In this document: positions 25,194 through 33,463 of the stretch, piece after piece
Numbering within the stretch: the stretch's first letter is position 1
How the letters are laid out: the number at the start of each line of letters is the position of its first letter
Assembly (NCBI GenBank): GCA_019745975.1
Contig: JAIESQ010000098.1
Location: 1 to 33,463 of the forward strand
Origin: Pirellulales bacterium
GTDB lineage: Bacteria > Planctomycetota > Planctomycetia > Pirellulales > JAEUIK01
Reading direction: 5' to 3'
DNA length: 33,463 nt
Program-made: the position numbers and the translations under genes
The notes under the pieces: model-generated
What the model was told of the DNA's origin: nothing
Database searches by the model: none
The model's input: only the letters and a program-made list of their open reading frames with translations

Positions 25194-26513
25194 CTACCGC
25201 GCGGCCAGCAGCACATCGCGCGACGGGATCGACTCGCGGCGGATGTTGGCGCCCAGTGACCACAGCTTGTCTTCGAGCCGTTCGTAACCGCGGTCCAGGT
25301 GATGCAGTCGCTCGACATGGCTCGTGCCGCGGGCGGCTAGTGCGGACAGCACCAGCGCGGCGCTAGCGCGTAAGTCGCTCGCGACGACACGGGCGCCGTG
25401 GAGTTGCTGGACACCCCGGATGGTAACGCCGTTGGCGCGCTGCGTGCTCTGTGCTCCCATCCGCCGCAACTGTTGCACATGAGCGAACCGCTCGGGAAAC
25501 ACCGAGTCGGCGATCTGGCTCGTTCCGTCGGCCAGCACAGCCAGTGCCATGAGCTGCGCTTGCAAGTCGGTGGGCACGCCAGGATAGGGTCGCGCGGTGA
25601 AGTTGATCGGATGAATCCGGCCGCGGCGCGACACGGTTACGCGATCGACGGAAACTTCGATTTCGGCTCCCATTCGGGCGAATGCTTCAAGCACTGCACT
25701 CAGATGATTCGGGTCGATGCGCTCGACCGTCACGCGCCCACAGGTCGCCAGACCCGCGGCCAGCAGCGTGCCGGCTTCGATCCGATCGGCGATCAGCTCG
25801 TGCCGCGCGCCGCCGAGCTGCTCGACGCCGCGGATTTCGAGCATTGCCGTGCCGGCGCCGTCGATCCGCGCGCCGAGGGAATTCAAGAAGCGCACGAGGT
25901 CGGTGATCTCCGGCTCGATCGCCGCCCCCTCGATGATCGTAGCGCCACGCGCAAGCACCGCCGCGCAGAGTACATTGGCCGTGCCGGTGACCGTGGGTCC
26001 ATGCGGTCCGATGAGCGACACCCTCGCGCCGCGCAAGCGCGCAGCACGGGCGATCACCAGTCCATCGACCACGCGAATGTCGGCTCCGAGCGCGGCCAGT
26101 CCACGCAGGTGCAGATCTACGGGCCGCGGCCCGATCCGGCAGCCGCCTGGCAACGGAACCACGGCGCGACCGTGCCGCGCCAACAAGGGACCGAGGACAC
26201 AGAAGCTCGCGCGCATCCGGCGCACATAGCGGGCCGCCGGCGCGGCACGGGTGAGCGTGCGCGGGTCGATGGTGACGGCACTGTCGGACAAGCCAGCAGT
26301 GGCACACGCGGAAATCGTCGACTGCGGCGCGCCGAGCGACTGAAGCAGCCGCAGCATCGTGTAAACATCGGTCACGCGCGGCATGCGCGAAACGGTGACC
26401 GGTTCGCTGGCCAGAATGCTGGCGGCCAGAATCGGCAGGGCGGCGTTCTTAGCGCCGCTGGCCGCGACGCTGCCAACGAGTGGTCGTCCGCCGATGATGG
26501 TGAACTGTTGCAT
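25194..26513 (-). CDS. murA: UDP-N-acetylglucosamine 1-carboxyvinyltransferase
   Basis: MurA transfers enolpyruvate from PEP to UDP-GlcNAc, the first committed step of peptidoglycan synthesis, in the cytoplasm. The 439-residue protein shows the family's key sites: GAKNAALPIL with the substrate-binding Lys, LPGGCRIGPRPVDLH with the loop Cys125 (the residue that fosfomycin alkylates), PTDLQAQLMAL with the catalytic Asp, and VVASDLRASAALVLSALAA near the end. With Cys present, the enzyme is of the fosfomycin-sensitive type. ATG 26513 (MQQFTIIGGRP) matches the usual N-terminus; ATG 26522 adds three residues and cannot be ruled out. It is the last gene of the rpmE-prfA-prmC-murA run. A planctomycete murA fits the view that these bacteria make peptidoglycan. 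Confidence 0.95.
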   Translation of the reverse strand: MQQFTIIGGRPLVGSVAASGAKNAALPILAASILASEPVTVSRMPRVTDVYTMLRLLQSLGAPQSTISACATAGLSDSAVTIDPRTLTRAAPAARYVRRMRASFCVLGPLLARHGRAVVPLPGGCRIGPRPVDLHLRGLAALGADIRVVDGLVIARAARLRGARVSLIGPHGPTVTGTANVLCAAVLARGATIIEGAAIEPEITDLVRFLNSLGARIDGAGTAMLEIRGVEQLGGARHELIADRIEAGTLLAAGLATCGRVTVERIDPNHLSAVLEAFARMGAEIEVSVDRVTVSRRGRIHPINFTARPYPGVPTDLQAQLMALAVLADGTSQIADSVFPERFAHVQQLRRMGAQSTQRANGVTIRGVQQLHGARVVASDLRASAALVLSALAARGTSHVERLHHLDRGYERLEDKLWSLGANIRRESIPSRDVLLAAR

Positions 26514-26575
26514 CCGTGCCATCCGTTCTTGAGGCGCCAATCTAATGACTAATCGAAACGCGACGCCTTCATTCA

Positions 26576-26776
26576 AACACAAAGTTCACGAAGGATACCA
26601 AAGGGTCACGAAGCGGGATGGGCGAATGCATCCACAGAAGGCGCAGGAGGACACAGAAAGTGAGTTCAATCTAGTTTCGGCGAGCATCCGAGATTCGAAC
26701 GGAACGTTCTGCGTACCTCTGCGTCTTTCTGTGGATCGTGTTGTCTTTGTGCTCTCCGTGCTCTTTGTGGTTAACT
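26576..26776. repeat. Inverted element made of degenerate CACAAAG/CACAGAAG units
   Basis: The left arm (about 26577-26662) has short units such as ACACAAAG, CACGAAG, ACCAAAG, CCACAGAAG and ACACAGAAAG. The right arm (about 26711-26774) reads as the same units on the other strand, such as CTTTCTGTGGA, TCTTTGTGC and CTTTGTGGTTAA. The arms flank a centre of about 50 bases. It fills the gap between prmC and murA and reaches the prmC stop. Similar degenerate CACAAAG-type repeats are, as I recall, found in many unrelated genomes. Confidence 0.65.
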
Positions 26777-27664
26777 TGCAGGCCGCTTCCGCTGGGCTTG
26801 TACCACGCGTGCGAGGCCGGCAAGGTCCTTGATCACCTTGAGCGAGTCGAACGCGCCGGACGCGGTCACGAGCTGTTCTACCTCGCCGCGCAACTGCGGG
26901 CTGATTTCCAATAGCAGCCAGCCGCCGGGCCGCAATCGCTCGGCAGCCGCAGCAATCAAGCGCTCGATGACCTCCGTGCCGCGCGGGCCTGCTTCCAAGG
27001 CGACGCGTGGTTCGTACTCCGCCACGCCAGGGCCCAAGGAGGCCATCTCCGACGACTTGACGTACGGCGGATTCGACACGAGGTAATCGAAACGCTGCTC
27101 GGCCGGCACCGACGCCAATAAATCGCTGTCGACAAATTCCATCCGCTGGGCAACCTGGTACCGCTCGGCGTTTTCGCGCGCCACGGCTAGCGCCGCCGGG
27201 CTGACGTCGACGGCCATGACGCGAGCGTTCGGCAGTTCGCGCGCCGCGCACACCGCCAAGATGCCCGAGCCGGTGCCCACATCGGCAATCGCTAGCTCGG
27301 CGGCTGCTTGCCCGGCCGCATTCACCAGGTCCAACAGCGCGATCACGAGGAACTCCGTCTCGGGCCGCGGGATCAGCACGTCGGGCGTGACGCGAAACGA
27401 GAGCGAATAGAACTCGCGCCGCCCGAGTAAGTACGCCACGGGCATGCCGTCGGCGCGGCGTTTCACCAGCTCGCGGAAGGCGGTCCGCACCGACTCGCTC
27501 GGCTCCTCGGAAAACGATGTGTAGAGCTCGATCCGCTGACAACCACGGGCTTCGGCTAACAGCAGTTCGGCGTCGAGCCGCGGCGTGTCGGAGCCGTGCG
27601 ACTTGAGAAACGTGGTGGTCCACTCCAGCAGCCGCCCGACGGTCCAGGTTTCGGTTTGCGGCAT
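26771..27664 (-). CDS. prmC: Peptide chain release factor N5-glutamine methyltransferase
   Basis: PrmC methylates the Gln of the GGQ motif in release factors, and the prfA gene lies just upstream. The 297-residue protein has the N-terminal helical recognition domain (DTPRLDAELLLAEARG), the linker RREFYSLSFRVTPDVLIPRPETE, the SAM-binding motif ADVGTGSGILAV and the catalytic NPPY (VSNPPYVKSS). ATG 27664 follows AGAGG; the in-frame sequence upstream is repeat DNA. The prfA stop lies 88 bases upstream, and a double-hairpin repeat sits in that gap. Confidence 0.95.
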   Translation of the reverse strand: MPQTETWTVGRLLEWTTTFLKSHGSDTPRLDAELLLAEARGCQRIELYTSFSEEPSESVRTAFRELVKRRADGMPVAYLLGRREFYSLSFRVTPDVLIPRPETEFLVIALLDLVNAAGQAAAELAIADVGTGSGILAVCAARELPNARVMAVDVSPAALAVARENAERYQVAQRMEFVDSDLLASVPAEQRFDYLVSNPPYVKSSEMASLGPGVAEYEPRVALEAGPRGTEVIERLIAAAAERLRPGGWLLLEISPQLRGEVEQLVTASGAFDSLKVIKDLAGLARVVQAQRKRPAS

Positions 27665-27680
27665 GGCAAATACGCCTCTG

Positions 27681-27736
27681 CTGTCGCCGGGGATTGCGAC
27701 CCCGGAGATCACCGGCCTCACAGAGGCCGGCTACAG
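27681..27736. repeat. Double-hairpin palindromic repeat, copy 2
   Basis: The unit runs from CTGTCG to CTACAG, 56 bp, between prfA and prmC. Hairpin 1 is CCGGGG/CCCCGG (27687-27705, loop region changed from copy 1). Hairpin 2 is CCGGCCTC-ACA-GAGGCCGG (27712-27730), identical to that of copy 1. The spacer between hairpins is 6 bases, against 16 in copy 1. Confidence 0.85.
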
Positions 27737-27752
27737 TAATCCATGACAGCAC

Positions 27753-28826
27753 TCACTCGATCGTGCCGAACGAATCGCGCAACTGCCGACGGTCGTAATC
27801 CAAGAGTGCCTCGGTCAATGGTTCGACGCTGCCGGCGATCACGTTGTCGAGCTTGTACAGCGTGAAATTGATGCGGTGGTCGGTCACTCGATTCTCGGGA
27901 AAGTTGTAGGTGCGGATCCGCTGACTGCGGTCGCCGCTGCCAATCAGGCTCTTGCGTTCGGCCGAGCGCTTGGCGTGTTCGGCCGCGCGATAATGCTCAT
28001 ACAGTCGCGTCTTGAGCACCCGCAGCGCCTTGGCCCGATTCTTGTGCTGGCTCTTTTCGTCCTGGCAACTGACGACAATGCCGGTCTCCAGGTGTGTGAG
28101 GCGAATGGCCGATGCCGTCTTGTTGACGTGCTGACCACCGGGGCCACTCGCGCAGAAGATGTCCTCGCGGTAGTCGTCACGCTTGAGATCGACTTCGACA
28201 TCTTCGGGCTCGGGCATCACCGCGACCGTGGCGGCCGACGTGTGGATGCGCCCCTTGGCTTCGGTTTCCGGCACGCGCTGCACACGGTGGCCGCCACTCT
28301 CGTATTGCATGTCGCGGAAGACGCCATTGCCTTCCAGGCCGACGACCACTTCCTTGAAGCCCCCCAGCTCGGTGGCGCTCATATCCAATAGCTCGTACTT
28401 CCAGCCCTTGTGCTCGGCGTAGTGCTTGTACATTTCGAACAAGTCGCGGGCGAACAAAGCGGCTTCGTCGCCGCCGGTGCCGGCGCGGATTTCGAGCACG
28501 CAGCGCGTACGGTTGGCGTCCTCGCCGCCGACGGTCAGGTCCAAGAGCTCGTTCCAGATCGCTTCGCGCTGCTGCCGCAACGCGGGGATCTCGGCCTCGG
28601 CCAGCTCGCGCAGTTCGGCGTCGCCCGCTTTGAGCATGTCGCTGGCTTCGGCGATCTGGTCGTTGAGATGCTTGAAGCGGCGGTATTTCGTGGCCACCTT
28701 GGCCAGCGAACCGTGCTCGCGCGCGACGGCGGCCAGCTTCGGCCCGTTGGCTAGCACCTCGGGGTCGACCAGTTGCCGCTCGAGTTCTTCAAAGCGGGCA
28801 AGTTGTTTTTCGAGTTCTTCGCGCAT
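27753..28826 (-). CDS. prfA: Peptide chain release factor 1
   Basis: RF1 reads UAA and UAG and triggers peptide release. The 357-residue protein has the long N-terminal helical domain, the RF1-type P-x-T codon-recognition tripeptide as PET in [17 protein letters not shown] (RF2 has SPF), and the catalytic GGQ in [27 protein letters not shown] near the end is typical of RF1. ATG 28826 starts [15 protein letters not shown], the usual N-terminus. The next gene, prmC, encodes its methylase. Confidence 0.97.
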   Translation of the reverse strand: MREELEKQLARFEELERQLVDPEVLANGPKLAAVAREHGSLAKVATKYRRFKHLNDQIAEASDMLKAGDAELRELAEAEIPALRQQREAIWNELLDLTVGGEDANRTRCVLEIRAGTGGDEAALFARDLFEMYKHYAEHKGWKYELLDMSATELGGFKEVVVGLEGNGVFRDMQYESGGHRVQRVPETEAKGRIHTSAATVAVMPEPEDVEVDLKRDDYREDIFCASGPGGQHVNKTASAIRLTHLETGIVVSCQDEKSQHKNRAKALRVLKTRLYEHYRAAEHAKRSAERKSLIGSGDRSQRIRTYNFPENRVTDHRINFTLYKLDNVIAGSVEPLTEALLDYDRRQLRDSFGTIE

Positions 28827-29048
28827 GGGTGGGTTGAGTGCAATCGAGGACGTCACGAACACTAAGCGTGAAGAGCAAGCGAGGAATACTTGAGCTACAA
28901 CCCTCGCTAGGGCGTCGGGTTAGTGTTTCGTCGTCTGGCGACAAAAGCGGGTCAATTAGACGCGGAATGCGGGAAACGGAGCAAGAGCGCACGAAAACGC
29001 GCGGTGCAGTGCTCCATAGCGGGGTTTGCCAACCACCGGTCCGTCATT

Positions 29049-29103
29049 CTGTAGCCGGGGTCTACGACCCCGGACGTTCCGGCCTCGCAGAGGCCGGCTA
29101 CAG
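29049..29103. repeat. Double-hairpin palindromic repeat, copy 3
   Basis: The unit runs from CTGTAG to CTACAG, 55 bp, in the 297-bp gap between rpmE and prfA. Hairpin 1 is CCGGGGTC-TAC-GACCCCGG (29055-29073); hairpin 2 is CCGGCCTC-GCA-GAGGCCGG (29079-29097). Against copy 1 both stems are unchanged while both loops differ. The rest of the gap shows no gene or clear signal. Confidence 0.88.
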
Positions 29104-29123
29104 GTACAACGAGAGAAACATCG

Positions 29124-29381
29124 CTAGGTTTCGGCGGCCGAAGCGGCCGACTTCTTCTTCGCCTTGGCGACGCTAGCGTACCCCTTGCCGGCAAACTTCG
29201 TCTGGAACTTCTCGATGCGGCCGGCCGCGTCGAGGAACTTCAGCTTGCCCGTGAAGAACGGATGGCACGCATTGCAGATATCGACGGTCAGCTCGGGCAA
29301 GGTGCTGCGCGTAGTGAAGGTATTGCCGCAGCCGCAGCGGACCTTGGTGTCGACATACTTGGGGTGAATTCCGGCTTTCAT
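29124..29381 (-). CDS. rpmE: 50S ribosomal protein bL31, zinc-binding type
   Basis: The 85-residue protein begins [16 protein letters not shown], the normal bL31 opening. It has the four Cys of the zinc-binding form (CGC in VRCGCGN and CNAC in [10 protein letters not shown]) and the [17 protein letters not shown] core. The Lys/Ala-rich tail is longer than in short bL31 forms. Zinc-binding bL31 is often exchanged for a zinc-free copy when zinc is short; no such copy is in this window. It opens the rpmE-prfA-prmC-murA run. Confidence 0.97.
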   Translation of the reverse strand: MKAGIHPKYVDTKVRCGCGNTFTTRSTLPELTVDICNACHPFFTGKLKFLDAAGRIEKFQTKFAGKGYASVAKAKKKSAASAAET

Positions 29382-29431
29382 GGCGGCGGTCTTTCTCGGG
29401 CAGTTGCGGCGGATTTAACTCGCTTTAGCAG

Positions 29432-29448
29432 AGGGGTCTGCGACCCCT
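29432..29448. repeat. Single hairpin AGGGGTC-TGC-GACCCCT
   Basis: A perfect 7-bp stem with a three-base loop lies 51 bases upstream of the rpmE start. It resembles hairpin 1 of the double-hairpin repeat without its partner, so it may be a half copy. It could instead act in the rpmE leader. Confidence 0.5.
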
Positions 29449-29544
29449 GAATCAGTACAATTTGGGAACCCAGAATTCTAAATCGGCCACTGCCGTCCGG
29501 CAAGGGCGGGAATAACACGCATCTAGCTGCCTTTCGCGGAGAAT

Positions 29545-29796
29545 TCAGCCCGCGCCATAAATCAGAAATATCAGGTACGGCAACAGCAACGAGCCGATCG
29601 CCAGTGCGATGATCGCCCCGCGCAACGGCCGACCAAACAGCGCACCAAGGCCTGCCCCGACGAGTGGAGGGAACGCCACGACGGCATACCAAGAGGCCGG
29701 CGGTTCTAGATCGAACGCCAGCGTGTCGAGGAATGCCAGGGCAGTGCAGGCGCCTGCCAGGACGAGTCGAAGCGACCAGCGTTCCATGCCCGTCAT
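29545..29796 (-). CDS. Small membrane protein downstream of lnt, function unknown
   Basis: The 83-residue product (MTGMERWSLRLVLAG...) has three hydrophobic spans (about 7-24, 34-52 and 58-79) with short polar loops, including GRPLRG. It starts 33 bases after the lnt stop and is probably in the same transcript. ATG 29787 (MERWS) is an alternative start. I recognise no family. Confidence 0.55.
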   Translation of the reverse strand: MTGMERWSLRLVLAGACTALAFLDTLAFDLEPPASWYAVVAFPPLVGAGLGALFGRPLRGAIIALAIGSLLLPYLIFLIYGAG

Positions 29797-29828
29797 AGTT
29801 GGCCGGTACGCTGACACGCAGTGAGCCC

Positions 29829-31556
29829 TTACCGCCGCTGCCAGCGATCCCACAGCCCAGATATCGCCAGCCCGACGCACGCCAGCAAGCACATGCCGGC
29901 CGGCAGGTCGCCGTAATTCAGATACGGGCTCGTGCGGTCGTCGAGTTCCACGTCGGCAATGATCACCCCGCGGTCATTGCGCGGCCCTTGCGCCCGCACG
30001 CGCCCGCTTGAGTCGATCCACGCTGAGAAGCCGGTGTTGGCCGCAATTAACATCGGCTTGCGGCATTCGATCGCCCGAAACAGTCCACACAGCAGGTGCA
30101 AGTCGAGCTCGTTGGAGCCGTTGTACCAGCCGCCGTTGGTCAGGTTCACCAGCACGTCGGGCTCGCGCCCCGCGCGACGCATTTCGAGCACCTGCCGGCG
30201 AATCAAATGCGGCAACACGTTCTCGAAGCAAATGTCGGGCTGCAGCCGCATGCCGGCGTACTCGAACGTGGCGGCTTGCGATCCAGCGGTCAAGCCCGCG
30301 GCCAGTGGCGTGATGCGGTACAAGAGCGGAAACCAGGCCGCCAACGGGATGTACTCGCCAAACATCACGGGGTGTATCTTGTCGTAGCGGGCGATGATGC
30401 GGCCATCGGCGGTCACCTGGATCGCGCTGTTGAAATGCTTCTCGACTCCGGCGCCGATGTGGTGCACGTCGATGCCTAACAACAGCGGTGCGCCGAGCTC
30501 GCGGGCGATCTCACCGACCTGGTCTTCATTCCAGCGGGCGAACTCGCGCAGGCGATCGACGGTCCAGTCGGCGCCGGGCGGAGGGGCAGCGACGTCGCCA
30601 AAGGTAAACAGCGAGTACCGGCACATCGTCTCGGGCCAGATCAGCAGGTCGAGCCCCGGCCGCTCGGCGACCGCCTGCCGCGACAGCCCCATGTACTCTG
30701 CTTCGATCACATCGCGCAGATTGGGGTCGGCCTTGACCTTGGTTTCGATCAAGCCCTGGATGATCGCGACCGAGGGGCCGGGCCGCCCGCTGAAATCGTG
30801 CAGCCGCCAGTAGCCATACGCGAGCGTCGCGCCGATGACCGCCGCCGCCGGCACCACGGGCCACCACGCGCGGCGCTGGCCATCCCAGGCGATCAAGCGC
30901 GCGATGGCCGCCGCGCCGCACATCACCACCAGTCCGACGCCGTACGCGCCGGCCAGATCGGCAACTTGCACCAGCGGCAACCAACCGGCTTGGGTGTGCC
31001 CCAGGCTCGCCATCGTGAAGCCGGAGAGCAAATGCCCGCGGGCCATCTCGAGCCCCGTCCAGACGACGGGCGCGGCCAGCACAAGCGACACGCGCCAGCG
31101 GTGCACGGCCACGCGCACCAACCCGACGAACACCGGAATGTAGCAGCCCAGATATGCGGAGAGCGCGACCCAGCCGATCGACGTGGCCGGATGCGGATAG
31201 CGCAAGAAGTGAAGCATCGCCAACCAGAATCCAAAGCCGGCGAGCCAGAGCACCAGATACGGTCGTCGGCCGGGCAGGACTTGCTGACGCGCCAACAATA
31301 GCCAGCCGACCGGCGCGATCCAAGCCAGTGGCCAGAAGTTCAAAGGCGGGAGCGACGCCCACAACAGCGCGGCCGACAGCAATGCCAGGTAGAGCGCGCG
31401 ACCGCTTCTCTGCATGGGCGATCGGCCACTGACGCGCGACAGCGTGAGCGCCGAAGCCGCCGGTTGGGCGGCGCGCGGCTCACGCCCGCTGGCGGGTTCT
31501 CGACGTGGGGGCGAATTCACGGGCTTTGCAGGTTTGGCGGGGCGGGTTTGCCTCAT
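29829..31556 (-). CDS. lnt: Apolipoprotein N-acyltransferase
   Basis: Lnt adds the third acyl chain to lipoproteins at the outer face of the inner membrane. Six to seven N-terminal spans (PPLNFWPLAWIAPVGWLLL and following) precede a nitrilase-like domain. The catalytic triad is visible: Glu in LLIWPETMCRY, Lys in RYDKIHPVMFGEYIP and Cys in DICFENVLP (commonly ICYE). MLIAANTGFSAWIDSSGRV is the usual late motif. ATG 31556 gives 575 residues with a Pro/Arg-rich tail of about 47 residues before the first span; ATG 31415 gives 528, closer to E. coli (512). Neither has a good ribosome binding site. The presence of lnt fits the lipoprotein predicted at 6317-7117. Confidence 0.93.
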   Translation of the reverse strand: MRQTRPAKPAKPVNSPPRREPASGREPRAAQPAASALTLSRVSGRSPMQRSGRALYLALLSAALLWASLPPLNFWPLAWIAPVGWLLLARQQVLPGRRPYLVLWLAGFGFWLAMLHFLRYPHPATSIGWVALSAYLGCYIPVFVGLVRVAVHRWRVSLVLAAPVVWTGLEMARGHLLSGFTMASLGHTQAGWLPLVQVADLAGAYGVGLVVMCGAAAIARLIAWDGQRRAWWPVVPAAAVIGATLAYGYWRLHDFSGRPGPSVAIIQGLIETKVKADPNLRDVIEAEYMGLSRQAVAERPGLDLLIWPETMCRYSLFTFGDVAAPPPGADWTVDRLREFARWNEDQVGEIARELGAPLLLGIDVHHIGAGVEKHFNSAIQVTADGRIIARYDKIHPVMFGEYIPLAAWFPLLYRITPLAAGLTAGSQAATFEYAGMRLQPDICFENVLPHLIRRQVLEMRRAGREPDVLVNLTNGGWYNGSNELDLHLLCGLFRAIECRKPMLIAANTGFSAWIDSSGRVRAQGPRNDRGVIIADVELDDRTSPYLNYGDLPAGMCLLACVGLAISGLWDRWQRR

Positions 31557-31640
31557 CGCCCGCCAGCCTACGCCAGACGGCCGAACTTGCCCAGATGACT
31601 TCAATGATCCTGCGGCTGAGCAATCGGTAGTTGCGATCCC

Positions 31641-33161
31641 TCACACCCCTGCCGCGGTCACCATGCCGGGCATCGCGCCGGTCCCTTCCATGCTCCCCGT
31701 CTCCTCCAGCAGCTGTCGCCGAAACCGCACGTGCCTGGTGCGAGTCCACTCCACCAGCGGTCGCCACACCGCGTGCGTCAGGTCGTAGCGAATCAACTGG
31801 TGCCACAGCCAGTTCGAGCGTTTGTACAAGTACGACATTGCCAGGTAGGCCGGCACCGCGCGCCAATCGGCCGGCCGGCGGCGCCAGATCGACCGATGGC
31901 CGAACAGCCGCCGGTAGCAATACGCGTAGCCCTCCTCCAACTCTTCGATCGTCATCTTCCGCGGCTCGAACACCACGTGCGCCGTGTCGTACAGCGTCCA
32001 GTCGCGATGCCGAATCCGCCCGGCGGCGGCCATCTCGTCGAACAGCGGCGTGCCAGGGTACGGCGTCAGAATATGGAACGTCGCGCACTCCAGTCGACAG
32101 GCTTCAACCCAATCGCAGGTGCGCTCGAACACCTCTGGCCCGTCGTGGTCGAACCCCAGCACGAAGCTGCCGTTCACCTGGATGCCATAACGGTGCAGGA
32201 TGTCGACGCGCCGGGCGTAATCGTCGGGTCGCGGAGAGCGCTTGCCAGCGTCGTCGAGGTTTTCGGCCGCCAGCGACTCGAACCCAACGAACACGCCCGT
32301 GCAGCCGGCCAGCGCCATCTCGCGCACGAGCGACGGATCGTCGGTCACATCGATCGTGACCGCCGCGCTCCAGATTTTTTCCAGCGGTCGCAGCGCCCGG
32401 CACAACCGCCGCAAATACTCCGGCCGCGAACCGAGATTGTTGTCGACGAATACGGCATACGGTTGTTCATCGGCGCGGAACTCATCGACCACCTGCTCGA
32501 CGTCACGCATCAGGTACGGCATGTGCAAACCGCGTGTCGAAAGGTAACAGAAGCCGCAGCGGTTGTGGCAGCCGCGCGTGGCGATCACGCTGGTGGTCGT
32601 CAGAAAGCTGCGGCGCGGCAACAGCTCACGGCGCGGCGGTGGATCGTTGCGATACGGCACGCGGAAGTCACCGCGGTAGACCGGCTTTAGCTCTCCGCGC
32701 TCGATGTGGGCCAGGATGCGCGGCCAGAGCTGCACCCCCTCGCCGATCGCCAAGGCGTCGGCGTGCGGGGCGGCCTCGTCGGGACACGAGATCACGTGCA
32801 GACCGCCGAGAATCACCTTCGCCCCCCGCGCGCGATACCAATCGGCTAGTTCGTAGGCCCGCCGCGCGAAGGTCAAATGCACGGTGATGCCGACGACCTC
32901 GGGCAGCGGATCGCTCGGCGGCGCCCCATGCAGCAGGTTTTCGTCCCAGTATTGCAGTTGCCAGTGCTCTGGCGTGGCGCCGGCGATGCTCGTCAGCGCC
33001 AGGCTCGGCGTCAGCACGTGCTTGCCGAAACTGGCGTGAGGGTCTTTGGGATAAAACGGATTGAGCAACAACGCGGTGCGTCGTGCGATCGGCCCGTAGC
33101 ACCGAGTGGTGTCGAGACGCGGAGCTTCGCGCATGGCGCGTGGGATGTTGCGAGTGACCAT
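31641..33161 (-). CDS. Cobalamin-binding-type radical SAM protein
   Basis: The 506-residue protein has an N-terminal B12-binding-like domain (GKHVLTPSLALTSIA, EVVGITVHLTFARRAYELA, KVILGGLHVISCPDEAAPHADALAIGEG). The radical SAM core carries the iron-sulphur motif RGCHNRCGFC (Cys198, Cys202, Cys205). VFVGFESLAAENLDDAGK and NGSFVLGFDHDGPEVFERT are typical of this class. The C-terminus (YRRLFGHRSIWRRRPADW) resembles the tail of HpnP-like and related B12 radical SAM proteins. Such enzymes often methylate unreactive carbons; the substrate here is unknown. ATG 33161 has AGGAA about 10 bases upstream. Two palindromes 101-182 bp upstream suggest control by a dimeric repressor. Confidence 0.88.
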   Translation of the reverse strand: MVTRNIPRAMREAPRLDTTRCYGPIARRTALLLNPFYPKDPHASFGKHVLTPSLALTSIAGATPEHWQLQYWDENLLHGAPPSDPLPEVVGITVHLTFARRAYELADWYRARGAKVILGGLHVISCPDEAAPHADALAIGEGVQLWPRILAHIERGELKPVYRGDFRVPYRNDPPPRRELLPRRSFLTTTSVIATRGCHNRCGFCYLSTRGLHMPYLMRDVEQVVDEFRADEQPYAVFVDNNLGSRPEYLRRLCRALRPLEKIWSAAVTIDVTDDPSLVREMALAGCTGVFVGFESLAAENLDDAGKRSPRPDDYARRVDILHRYGIQVNGSFVLGFDHDGPEVFERTCDWVEACRLECATFHILTPYPGTPLFDEMAAAGRIRHRDWTLYDTAHVVFEPRKMTIEELEEGYAYCYRRLFGHRSIWRRRPADWRAVPAYLAMSYLYKRSNWLWHQLIRYDLTHAVWRPLVEWTRTRHVRFRRQLLEETGSMEGTGAMPGMVTAAGV

Positions 33162-33261
33162 GGCTCGATTTCCTGGAGTTTGCGCTGGGGGGGGTAAAGG
33201 CGACAGAGTGTGGCTTCCGCGGCGAGCAATTCGGTGTGGTACTGGAGTCGATGCAGCGATG

Positions 33262-33279
33262 GCTTTGTACGACAAAGTT
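33262..33279. promoter_or_regulatory. Operator-like palindrome, proximal copy
   Basis: GCTTTGTACGACAAAGTT contains the 15-base dyad CTTTGT-ACG-ACAAAG. It matches the site at 33326-33343 at 16 of 18 positions, the differences lying in the centre. It lies 101 bases upstream of the radical SAM start codon. Confidence 0.7.
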
Positions 33280-33325
33280 TGAGTTTCTAAAAAAATCGCC
33301 GCCGGAAACAGCCGCCAACGATTTA

Positions 33326-33343
33326 GCTTTGTATTACAAAGTT
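33326..33343. promoter_or_regulatory. Operator-like palindrome, distal copy
   Basis: GCTTTGTATTACAAAGTT contains the dyad CTTTGTA-T-TACAAAG. It is in the same orientation as the proximal copy, 64 bp away or about six helical turns, so both would face the same side of the DNA. The regulator is not in the window. Confidence 0.72.
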
Positions 33344-33463
33344 ACTGGCAGATTGTCAACTGCGAACCACGTCAACAGGTTGCCCTAGGGTGCATCCCGC
33401 GGTTTGTACTTTTCAGGCGGCTTGGTGGTAGCATCGCTGGCTGGAGAGTCGCTCCGGGCGGGT

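Larger units (their letters stand above)
33162..33463. other. Upstream region of the radical SAM gene, right window edge
   Basis: No gene is visible. It holds an A/T-rich patch (33286-33296) and the two palindromes listed separately. Sequence beyond 33350 shows nothing I can assign; a divergent gene may begin outside the window. Confidence 0.4.

Noticed and set aside
26690-26715. A tRNA T-loop-like string (GTTCGAATC on the minus strand).
   Set aside because: Flanking bases do not form the T stem, and no anticodon or acceptor stem is present. It falls in the centre of the CACAAAG-type element.

Overview
The window is about 33.5 kb of high-GC bacterial DNA, most likely from a planctomycete of the Pirellulales type. 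The evidence is two secreted proteins with PEP-CTERM tails (one with dockerin-like repeats), a large Ser/Thr kinase with an N-terminal kinase domain, one membrane span and a long repeat-rich C-terminus, weak or absent Shine-Dalgarno sites on several genes, and a high density of short palindromic repeats. This assignment is an inference; the window holds no rRNA marker.

Layout. (1) 1-1733: a left edge with two small gene fragments, then a minus-strand ketosynthase-like protein that has lost two of its three catalytic residues. (2) 2304-8400: a five-gene plus-strand cluster with ATGA overlaps at its end: an FtsX/MacB-type permease with a His-rich insert, two paralogous secreted proteins whose mature N-terminus is a CPFC motif, and two DUF3299-like proteins. 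It looks like an envelope system, possibly for metal handling, and no ATPase gene is nearby. (3) 8819-15684: a PEP-CTERM cyclophilin and recG converge; divergently from recG runs an esterase / double-VOC protein / ThiO-like oxidase run. (4) 15793-22590: the kinase (minus), a subtilase-like dockerin/PEP-CTERM protein and an MFS exporter (plus). (5) 22591-25118: two terminators and about 0.9 kb of very dense RNA-like stem-loops lead into a divergent EF-Tu paralogue with its own terminator. (6) 25194-29381 (minus): the conserved rpmE-prfA-prmC-murA run, in which every gene gap carries a palindromic element. (7) 29545-33463: lnt with a small membrane protein, a cobalamin-binding-type radical SAM gene, and two near-identical 18-bp palindromes upstream of it.

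How the parts fit. Region 6 is housekeeping: RF1, the methylase that modifies RF1's GGQ motif, ribosomal protein bL31 and the first committed peptidoglycan enzyme. Region 2 looks like one functional unit: three of its proteins are exported or lipidated, the permease would work on the periplasmic side, and the two gene families alternate (CPFC, DUF3299, DUF3299, CPFC). Region 5 is the best candidate for something undescribed: a long, apparently structured plus-strand RNA with three GNRA-capped stems and a possible pseudoknot, ending at the ribosome binding site of an EF-Tu paralogue with an altered switch I.

A theme runs through the window: perfect 6-8 bp stems closed by three-base loops occur between genes, and in three genes of region 2 they lie inside the reading frame, between the start codon and the signal sequence or overlapping it.
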